Source of the DNA: Chondrosia reniformis
Taxonomy: Eukaryota > Porifera > Demospongiae > Chondrillida > Chondrillidae
Length of the DNA: 64,000 bases
Assembly: GCA_947172415.1 (NCBI GenBank)
Contig: OX359201.1
Span: forward strand, 5,146,001 to 5,210,000
Direction: 5' to 3'
The notes under the pieces are model-generated. The model searched no databases, was not told the origin of the DNA, and saw only the letters and a list, made by a program, of their open reading frames with translations. A program made the position numbers and the translations under genes. Numbering within the stretch: position 1 is the stretch's first letter; every line of letters begins with the position of its first letter. Below, in pieces: positions 24,001-36,000 of the stretch.

Positions 24001-27000
24001 GAGTGGTCGATAATCAGACATACTTTCCTGGAAGTGTGTTATCAGGGGAGTCTTCTGGCAGCACATCCCCAGACATTCCCTGAGTGAGGTCTGCGTTGAG
24101 GGGCATTGCCTTGACTGAGTGAATGTTGTTAGAGTCAACATTTTCACACAGAGCAGATAGAGACTCAAAGACCGGATGGCTCTTGTGTGTGAACAGACGA
24201 TCAGATCCCAAGCTGTTCCTCAATACTACACAACAATACACCATCAGTACACAACAATACACCATCAGTACACAACAATACGCCATCAGTACACAACAAT
24301 ACACCATCAATACACAACAATACACCATCAGTACACAACAATACACCATCAGTACACAAATATTTCAGGTGATTAAAGGATGTTTGCGTTACTTACTTTC
24401 CTCAGGTAGCAAATCAGGATACACCTTATCTAAAACATTTAGAAGTCTCCCTTCATCCACAAAGGGAAGAAGTGCCACTCCTTGCCATGCAAACTTCTTG
24501 CCATTAAGATCAATTTTAAAGTCAATGGGATAAAAATCTATAATTTCAGAGTCCTACCAAGAGAAACAATTCAGATAAATTACTATATAATAAATAAAAT
24601 ATATAATATAGAAACTAATAGGGTCATTGGTCCAGAATCCCTCTAATTCCTGAAGGATCTAGTCAAACATACGTATTTCTAAGGTCAATAGAGAGGAAGG
24701 AACCTTTCACTATCTTGTACAACGCATCTCTGTCACAATCCAGTGAGGTCAGTATTTTACAATATTCTATCTACTAATATGAAGCGTGTTCAATTTTGGG
24801 CTAGTGTAATTATAGAGTTTTTGCATCAATATTTGGAACAATGGAAATTCCAGATACTTAGCTGATCAGGATCCATATTAATCACTTTGAAATTTCTCGT
24901 AAATCCCAAAATAATATTTTATGTATCGGATAAGGGATCATAGCAAAGGATACACATACGTACATGCATGTACTGTATATATGTAAATGTTGACATAAAT
25001 ATACTAAATTTGTGACTAACAGGCTCAACCATAAGTTTTCTCCACGAGGGGGGAAGGAAGTAGGAACTACCACCTGGAAATACACTCATTAACTGTTCTA
25101 GCGGCTTAAACTGTGGAAACAGAATATATCATTAGATTAAAAATTATTAATCATGTTGTTAAATTAAAAAATAGCTCACAGGTGTTGTCTTTTCCTTAAA
25201 AGTATTATCTATTTTGTCAATGCCAACGAAATCTGATGCAAATGGTGCGTAATGGAAGGGATAGTACCATTTCCAAGAAGGACAGCCCTGTGGAGGTACA
25301 GAGAAATAAGTATAGGATGGACAGTTCTGTGGAGGTACAGAGAAATAAGTATAGGATGGACAGTTCTGTGGAGGTACAGAGTAATAAGTATAGGATGGAC
25401 AGTTCTGTGGAGGTACAGAGAAATAAGTATAGGACGGATGGAGTAAAGATGAATATATGATAGGCATAAATATCCACATAGCAACCAAGAAGAAGTCAGT
25501 TAATCAAATTATAAGAAATTAGCAGTATGCTAGTACCCAACAGAGGACCCTACCTGATAGTAGTATGCTAGTACCCAACAGAGGACCCTACCTGATAGTA
25601 GTATGCTAGTACCCAACAGAGGAACCTACCTGATAGTAGTATGCTAGTACCCAACAGAGGAACCTACCTGATAGTAGTACGCTAGTACCCAACAGAGGAC
25701 CCTACCTGATAGTAGTATGCTAGTACCCAACAGAGGAACCTACCTGATAGTAGTATGCTAGTACCCAACAGAGGAACCTACCTGATAGTAGTATGCTAGT
25801 ACCCAACAGAGGAACCTACCTGATAGTAGTATGCTAGTACCCAACAGAGGAACCTACCTGATAGTAGTATGCTAGTACCCAACAGAGGAACCTACCTGAT
25901 AGTAGTATGCTAGTACCCAACAGAGGAACCTACCTGATAGTAGTATGCTAGTACCCAACAGAGGACCCTACCTGATAGTAGTATGCTAGTACCCAACAGA
26001 GGAACCTACCTGATAGTAGTATGCTAGTACCCAACAGAGGAACCTACCTGATAGTAGTATGCTAGTACCCAACAGAGGAACCTACCTGATAGTAGTATGC
26101 TAGTACCCAACAGAGGAACCTACCTGATAGTAGTATGCTAGTACCCAACAGAGGAACCTACCTGATAGTAGTATGCTAGTACCCAACAGAGGACCCTACC
26201 TGATAGTAGTATGCTAGTACCCAACAGAGGAACCTACCTGATAGTAGTATGCTAGTACCCAACAGAGGAACCTACCTGATAGTAGTATGCTAGTACCCAA
26301 CAGAGGAACCTACCTGATAGTAGTATGCTAGTACCCAACAGAGGACCCTACCTGATAGTAGTATGCTAGTACCCAACAGAGGAACCTACCTGATAGTAGT
26401 ATGCTAGTACCCAACAGAGGAACCTACCTGATAGTAGTATGCTAGTACTCAACAGAGGAACCTACCTGATAGTAGTATGCTAGTACCCAACAGAGGAACC
26501 TACCTGATAGTAGTATGCTAGTACTCAACAGAGGAACCTACCTGATAGTAGTATGCTAGTACTCAACAGAGGAACCTACCTGATAGTAGTATGCTAGTAC
26601 CCAACAGAGGAACCTACCTGATAGTAGTATGCTAGTACCCAACAGAGGAACCTACCTGATAGTAGTATGCTAGTACCCAACAGAGGAACCTACCTGATAG
26701 TAGTATGCTAGTACCCAACAGAGGACCCTACCTCATAGTAGTATGCTAGTACCCAACAGAGGAACCTACCTCATAGTAGTATGCTAGTACCCAACAGAGG
26801 AACCTACCTGATAGTAGTATGCTAGTACCCAACAGAGGAACCTACCTGATAGCAGTATGCTAGTACCCAACAGAGGAACCTACCTGATAGTAGTATGCTA
26901 GTACTCAACAGAGGAACCTACCTGATAGTAGTATGCTAGTACTCAACAGAGGAACCTACCTGATAGTAGTATGCTAGTACTCAACAGAGGAACCTACCTG

Positions 27001-30000
27001 ATAGTAGTATGCTAGTACCCAACAGAGGAACCTACCTGATAGTAGTATGCTAGTACCCAACAGAGGACCCTACCTGATAGTAGTATGCTAGTACCCAACA
27101 GAGGAACCTACCTGATAGTAGTATGCTAGTACCCAACAGAGGACCCTACCTCATAGTAGTATGCTAGTACCCAACAGAGGAACCTACCTGATAGTAGTAT
27201 GCTAGTACCCAACAGAGGAACCTACCTGATAGTAGTATGCTAGTACCCAACAGAGGAACCTACCTGATAGTAGTATGCTAGTACCCAACAGAGGAACCTA
27301 CCTGATAGTAGTATGCTAGTACCCAACAGAGGACCCTACCTGATAGTAGTATGCTAGTACCCAACAGAGGAACCTACCTGATAGTAGTATGCTAGTACCC
27401 AACAGAGGAACCTACCTGATAGTAGTATGCTAGTACCCAACAGAGGAACCTACCTGATAGTAGTATGCTAGTACCCAACAGAGGAACCTACCTGATAGTA
27501 GTATGCTAGTACCCAACAGAGGAACCTACCTGATAGTAGTACGCTAGTACCCAACAGAGGAACTTACCTCATAGTAGTATGCTAGTACCCAACAGAGGAA
27601 CCTACCTGATAGTAGTATGCTAGTACCCAACAGAGGACCCTACCTGATAGTAGTATGCTAGTACCCAACAGAGGAACCTACCTGATAGTAGTATGCTAGT
27701 ACCCAACAGAGGACCCTACCTGATAGTAGTATGCTAGTACCCAACAGAGGACCCTACCTGATAGTAGTATGCTAGTACCCAACAGAGGAACCTACCTGAT
27801 AGTAGTATGCTAGTACCCAACAGAGGAACCTACCTGATAGTAGTACGCTAGTACCCAACAGAGGAACCTACCTGATAGTAGTATGCTAGTACTCAACAGA
27901 GGAACCTACCTGATAGTAGTATGCTAGTACCCAACAGAGGAACCTACCTGATAGTAGTATGCTAGTACCCAACAGAGGAACCTACCTGATAGTAGTATGC
28001 TAGTACCCAACAGAGGAACCTACCTGATAGTAGTATGCTAGTACCCAACAGAGGAACCTACCTGATAGTAGTATGCTAGTACCCAACAGAGGAACCTACC
28101 TGATAGTAGTATGCTAGTACCCAACAGAGGAACCTACCTGATAGTAGTATGCTAGTACCCAACAGAGGAACCTACCTGATAGTAGTATGCTAGTACCCAA
28201 CAGAGGAACCTACCTGATAGTAGTATGCTAGTACCCAACAGAGGACCCTACCTGATAGCAGTATGCTAGTACCCAACAGAGGAACCTACCTGATAGTAGT
28301 ATGCTAGTACCCAACAGAGGAACCTACCTGATAGTAGTATGCTAGTACCCAACAGAGTCCTCTTGTGTAAGCCTCTACAACTCTTTTTCTAAAGTCACTT
28401 GTAACTTTTACTTCAAACTTATTATTATAATATCTTTCCTTCCATCCCTCTTCCCATAGCCTGTAAGGAAAGAGATACGTGACACATTAGCATCAAAAGC
28501 AAGTTCCACTATCCTAATCTTACTTCACATCATCTTCCACTTCTTCGTCACTATCTACTGCTTCATTTGAGGAAGGTGGAGGACGCTTTCTAAAGTTACC
28601 CTGCGACTCCAATGAAGGAGTGCTCTTACTGTGATGAACATGATCTTTACTGTCTTGGTCCATCCTCAACCAATTTCTCAGGTCAACAGCTGCCTCCTTG
28701 TTTGCGTCATGCTGCTCTTTCATGCTGGATATCCTAGCCTTGTATGCCTCCTGCCTGATACCTCTACCAGTGGCAGAACCACTCGGGCCACCTGGACCTA
28801 TCGGCTGACAGGAAGGTAAGACTCATTACAAACATTCCACTAAAGCACAAGGAAGAAGGGAAAATCCCAGGCATACTTACAGAAGTAGGAGCCTAAGGCC
28901 CATATGTACTTTTGAATCTGGCTTAATATTTACATGTTTGTATATGTACGTATGTACATATACATATAAGGGGGCCAATTGAGTTGGAAGTTGAGAATCT
29001 GTAACTGAATCAGGTAATGGTATATATATGTCTGAACCCGGGCTTATATTGGAGACTGGGCTTGTACAAGAGACTGGGTTTTTATTTTTCAACCCTTCAA
29101 TTCATATTGGTAAATCAACTTTGTTGAGACAATTTCCACATAAGCTACTGTATGTATAGAGACCAGCATGTTTGATAAGTATGAATATCATAAGTACTTT
29201 AATAGTGTGTCAGTGGGCTTATATTGGGGACTGGTCTTCTATTTTTTTGATAACTCATAAAGGTGGGCTTCTATTAGAGGCCTGGCTTATATTAGAGATA
29301 ATACGGTATACAGTATGTAGGTACATGTAACACTTAATACTAACCACTGCAGCTGCAGAGCCTTCTCTTGGGACCCAGCTGGGACTGATATACTCATTCT
29401 CCTAACAAGTAGGAACAGTAGCTCCTTCATAGATCAACATACTCTGTATACTGTATATAGCATAGGTGACCTCTTGTATGGGAAATTAAGTGTCACATGA
29501 TTCAAGTACATCTACTGCAGCACCAAGCTTAAATATATTCATTTGTAAATGAACACTACTAAAGTTGTTCCAGATATAGAAAACCTGCCAAACCATCCAA
29601 GGGACCGAGGTCTCATCTTGGCTGGGGGATGAACGTTCTATTAAAAATGGCAACCAGTGATTGCCTCCCAGTCATCTAAATACATATGTATAGGGGAAAC
29701 CCGCAAAAGAACCACAGATGCTGTTTGGCCCTCCTTAGGGCCCATCAGTGTGGTATACCTTTCCGATGGTGAGTTTGGATGACTATCTTTAACTTATTAA
29801 TCCACCACAAGTAAAATACTTGTAGTTTCATAGCAAGTAAAGATGGAGGCTGCAGTCTGCAAGCGTGACTGAGTGCTCACAATATTGTTCTAGATAAGAG
29901 TCTGGTTGCTACGTAGTTTCTATGTAAACGAACCAGTTTTTGTCTCTTTTTTCTTTCTTTCTGTCTTCGTCTCATTTCCAGTTCATTCTCCCTTCTCATC

Positions 30001-33000
30001 TTAAATATCTCATCCTCAACCAAGCCCAGACCTATGACAATACATAATAATATATGGAATAGGGCAGCCATGTTTTTTGGCCCTTTATATGTAGACTGTA
30101 CTACGTACTTCACTCTCTGATTACACAATGTCACCATAATACTTATACTTAGACTGTACTACTTCACTCTCTGATTACACAATGTCACCATAATACTAAT
30201 ACTTAGACTGTACTACTTCACTCTCTGATTACACAATGTCACCATAATACTTATACTTAGACTGTACTACTTCACTCTCTGATTACACAATGTCATCATA
30301 ATACTAATACTTAGACTGTACTACTTCACTCTCTGATTACACAATGTCACCATAATACTAATACTTAGACTGTACTACTTCACTCTCTGATTACACAATG
30401 TCACCATAATACTAACACAAACATGACAAAGACTCCCAGGGTCACTGATGAAGGGTGGAATTCCCAAAAACAGCTGTCTTACCCAGTGGAGAAAGGGAAA
30501 AAAGAAGTATTCTCATCCAAGCTCTGTAGGAATCAGATTGGACTTACTGTTCAATATTAACTGCACCCGTTCCAGGTTAACTTTCCCATTTTGAGTTAGA
30601 TATCCCTGCAAGAAAATGGGTATGGGAAATTTAAGGCGCCTCTAGACACCAGCAGGGAAGACCCCTAACTTAGATAATGAATAAGTCTCAAACTAAGATG
30701 CTGACATATCTCTGAAGCAGACTGATGTACAAGAGGATAAATAGGAGTATCGAGACTGAGATGATTCATCTTTAGTCTTTTGAGTGTCTAGAAAAGCAGT
30801 TTGCTTCTTTAGAATCAGACATTTCGACCCTAGGGGTCTTCTTCAAGTACCATCTCAAAGATAATTTTATGGAGCTATCCAAATCATCAATTTACATATA
30901 CGTACGTACGTATGTTCCATTCACGGTAGCCATGCTTACGTACATGTGTTTGAGGGAGGACTGCCTTGTATAGGTTGATGAGTCTGTCAATAGCTCCTTC
31001 TCTTATCTCCAGAGAAGGGAGGTGTGGCAGGAAGTCATTGCCGACAAAGAAACACATGAACACCCAATCATCTATAGCCCTCTACACAGAAGAGACAATA
31101 AAGAAGAAGGAAACAGAAGAGATGATAAAGAAGAAGGAAAAACTAAATGCGTGGGGCCAGGGTATTCATTTACTTATTACAGCAACTTCAATACACAATT
31201 AGAAAGGTCTATTGCCACTTTTGTTAGTTCCTTGTACCAAAAAGAAAAAAACAAGTAACAATAAATAAAAATAAATGTACATATAAATAAATAAATACAT
31301 TATATGTAAAGAATATGTACTAATGTTACACATATCCACATTAAATGGTGAACTAGGAGGACTCTGTTCTAGTCTATTGCATTTAAGTTTCCTTATATGA
31401 ACGCCATGGCAACTATATTGATAGGAAAATGGTGGCCTAGATTTACATGTATGTCAACTAGTGCATTCATTACTTCCAGATCAAATGGGAAGGACAGTCC
31501 ATCCATTCTCAGCTCCTTTGCAAGATACTATAATCAGAGAAGATAAGACATTGTGGAAATAGAGTACACATCACTAGAGCAGCTAATGAGTCATTAAAAT
31601 AACTTTTATCCACTCTACCTACAGTATGTATATCATATCTCCATTAAAACACTTTAATGCTTACAATCTACTATGCGCTAATGTATAATGTATAATGTAT
31701 AAGCACACTAATGGGATAGTACACTGTCATATCAATTTCCAATCAGTTTTATTCTACTCCATTAACTTTTTATCAGTTCTTCTAATTGATAATAAACATA
31801 CAAAATCACACCATTAAATCAATACATGAAAAGAGGAAACGCCAATTTGGAGGTTGACTTGGTTTTTTGAATTATCATAATCCCTCACATTAATCTATCT
31901 TTACATTGATAACATATAATCTTGCATACATTTGAGCCAAGGACTCGCAAAATACCAAGAAAAAGACAAAGACTCCCAGGGTCACTGATAAAGGTTGGAA
32001 TTCCCACAAACAGCTGTCTGGCCCCAATGAAGTAGGTGAAGGAGAAAACCCTTGTATCCTCATCCAAAGCTCTCACTAAGTTTAGTTCCCTATAGGCCTT
32101 TTAATCTAAAATAGATGTAGCATATTGAAAAATGGTGTGTTAGATCATTCGTTTTGCTATCTACTTACTACATACAGTAGTTCGTATCATTATTGCAACA
32201 TACAGTACTAGGTTGCTGCTTCACAGAAGGCTGTGTGTACAGAAACCCACCTCTCTTAGAACACAGAGACGAATGAAAATAAAACTCTTTTCACCATCAT
32301 CTTGTACAGCAAACTCATCAAACTGCAAGGAAATTCAAAAGCAGTTATGATACTCAAACCACAACCATTCTATTTGTAAGCTTTATAGGGATGTGCAAAT
32401 ATATGGCTACACTATACATTTCAGGCATACATACGTATGTGGCAATAGATTAATACCTCTCCCCTCTTCTCCCTGGCCAGACCAGTGCAATCGGCCATGC
32501 TGTGCCCAATCTGGCTACACATTTCACAGGTTTTCTGGCGAGTTGGTTTGAATTCCTCCCTCAGTATAGTGAAGTGTGGCTCGTGCGTAGCCAAACCCAG
32601 CATAATAAGATCAGCTATAGAGACATGATACGGAAACAGAATAGAAATCAGTGTTTCTTTCAGAGTATTTAGCAAGGGAGGGGGGGGATGATGATAATAG
32701 AAATGAAGGGGGGGAGGGCAAACATATTTAGTGCACCAATGTTTATTCTAGCACATACGTATATAGCATATAACATTTGTCATTTTCAAGGGGGCAAATT
32801 GCCCCTTCTGAAAGAACCCCTGGAAATGGATTTTTTTCTAAGGATCTAGAAGATTGCTTCAAACGTCTTATCCTTGAGATGGTTCATCTTTAATCTTTTG
32901 AGCATCTAGAGATGAAATTCTCCATAAAAGAGGTAGTCTTCAGCAGTCGCCATCAGTTGCTGAAGAAGACCTCTGGGGTTGAAACGTCCGATCTCAATAA

Positions 33001-36000
33001 ATAAATTGCATCTCTAGACATTCAAAAGACTAAAGATGAACCATCTAAAAGATATGTTTGATGCAGTTAGAAGAATCCTTATCATCTAGTCTTTGCCTAT
33101 ACATAAGTAAACCAAACGTTTGCTACATAAGTGGCACTATAGACTGTAAACATCACACAACAAGTGATCTACAGATACCCTCTAATCTAATCACACAGGA
33201 CATCGAGAAGACACAGATATGCACTGAGAGCTTACCATCAGCTCCATAGAGACAGTGGTGAGTGTTAGGATCATGGCCTGGAGAACCTGCAGCAAACACA
33301 AGTCACAGGTTACTCAATATCTCAACGACATTTAATGGTGTGATTATCATTTCAATTAGTCATACGTACGTATGAGTTATATATTACATGTCCAAGCAGG
33401 GCATAAGAATAAAGATAAGATTATTGTAGAATAGACAAAATATCTAGGAAAATGGTGTATTAGATTGCTCATGAACTGGTACAGGATTCCCAAATGGTCA
33501 ACAAGAAGACAAAGTTTCCCAAGGTTACTGATGAAGGGTGGAATTCCCAGAAACAGCTGTCTGACCCAGTGGAGAAGAAGAGAAAGAGGAGGAGAAAACT
33601 CTTGTATCCTCATCCAAAGCTATTCACAATAATATTAATGTATTGGTCAGTTAGGAAAAGCTAGACAGAAAGTGTGTTTCATATAGTTACATTACATGTC
33701 CAAGAGTAGAGCAGAAGAATAGAGAGAAGACTGTAGAATAGATGTAGTTATAAGATCGGCTTCAGTTAGAAAAGTGTGTGTAAAATAATAAATCCAGTGA
33801 TTATTCACTTCGCTGCTTCCTTATGAAGTCCATCACTTTATGTTCACCTTCTCCAGGCACATTGGCATCAGAAAGAATGACCTTTATCTTCTGCCAGGCA
33901 GGATCTTTGTTCATTCGATCATGAATGTAAAACCTCAGGCACTTGGCAAGACGAAACATAAATTCTGTTCCTGGGGTGATGCAGTTGCTATCAAAGTGTG
34001 AATCGGAGGCCTTCTCTGGAGGCAGATCGCAACCTAAAGAACAAGAAGAAATAGTTTTGCAAAACTAATAAGCAATAAGTGGCAGCTGAAAAGGATTCCT
34101 TGCAGTGGCAACCTGTTAAAGGTTTAGGCACACCAATAAATTACGTGTTTGCTGAATGCTCTACCTATGAGGAGTGACACATTGCATGAATTTGTCGAGT
34201 ATAAATTGAAATAACGTTTGCTTTTCCAAAAAAACTTTGGTCACATTTTCATGTAGTGATAAAGATATTTAAAAACACTTCTGAGGTCTGTAGAATCCTT
34301 CCTAGTGCACAATACACTGAGCCAATATGGGTAAAATCCACTAGTTAGCATTCTACTAAAAATTTGTCAATTTGAATATTTTCAAGGGGGTGGGGGGATT
34401 TTAAAAAAGGAGGCAGATATCCCCTCTGTCCCCTAAAAGAAACCCGGAACAGGTAAAGCTTGCTAGCTATCTAGTTGGATAAAACTTACAGATCTACCAG
34501 TCACAGCTTAGCATTACACAAAATCTTGTATTTTCAAGAGCATAGGACAGGAATATTTGTTTTATTGATCTGAAACTCAGGTGAGAAAATGTTCCATCAT
34601 GCATACTTAAGAGAGGCTTCATACGTTAGTACATTTCCATATCCGCATATGATAAGGACAGACGCTCTTATATATAGACCAACGCTCTTATATATAGACC
34701 AACATTTGGTCTCCAATGTGAACCAGAGGAGGGAATATAACATCTGTGTAGCAACTCTGTCTAAATGTGATTGTACCTGCAGCTGCCATCTCCTCTCTCC
34801 TGTTCTTCATCGCTTCCTTCTTCTCTCTACTCTCCTTTGAAGCTCTAAACCTTCTTGACCGCTGCTGGTTCATCTTAGCTCTCGGAGCCTAAGGGAGATT
34901 GTGCAATAACCATAATAATGTCACATAGCCCTTGGAGCCTAAGGGAGATTGTGCAATAACTACATTAATGCCACTACGTATATAGCCCTTGGAGCCTAAA
35001 GGGTGATTGTGCAATAATATCAGGGTATTACACAACTGTACTTACAACTCCATCTATTGCCATATATAGCAGCTTCCTAGGTCTGATAATATTAAAGATC
35101 CTATCAATGTAGTCAAAGATGGCCAACATCATTTCATCCTCATTAGCTGGAGCAGGTCTGTTCATACAGAAGAGAAGCAGATGTAATCACACGAGTACTG
35201 GAACAGAACCACTCAATCTAATGTGTGCAGTGCGCCAGTGCTTATAAGGAGAAAGGATCTGCAACAATGAAAACTTAAATGGCACTTGTGTAGAGTTACG
35301 TATGTACGTAAGCTGTCTGGTTCTCAGTACTCAGTTCAAATTACTTATATACTGATTTACTTTAATACTAAACCTTTCCGTATAAAATGTACGTATAATA
35401 TCCAATATAAAACATCAATTTTTGGGTGCATGCATTACAAGATTGCACAACTCCTCTCATACAAAGTACAAAAGTGTAGCAGTCAGTGGTTACGTATATA
35501 CGTATATACTGCATGAACTACAGTATTAAATAGGCTTGCTTAATTATTTTCTGAAATAAGTTTTGCATTCAACATTTCAACTGTTGCTAAGGTCTTCCAC
35601 AGCAAAGTTCAAACAGAGTCATATACAAAGATAAATCTCTGTATACGTATAAGTTACTGATGAAGGGTGGAATTCCCAGAACAGCTGTCTGGCCCAGTAG
35701 AAAAGGAAAGATAAATTGATATGCAAATACAAAGCTCTCTAGGTTTCCTAAGTAGTATAAATCTAGGAAAATCTAGGAAAATCTAGGAAATCTAGGAATA
35801 CAGTCTAGTCTACGTAAGGATTCCTTTGTCTCAATATGATGCCAACCAGGTCTAAAGGAAAATGTTATAAAAAAACATTTTCTTGTTAAATTGCTCCATC
35901 ATTTAAATGGTAAATAATTTTAAAAGCATACATTTTAGTTTACTGATGTTACAGAACTGGACCCCAGTGGTGAGAAATTACTAACTTGTCTTCTGGGTGA

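Noticed and set aside
25521-28365. CRISPR array
   Set aside because: The units are head-to-tail without spacers, the setting is an animal intron, and the unit is explained by the XRN2 exon 15 end.
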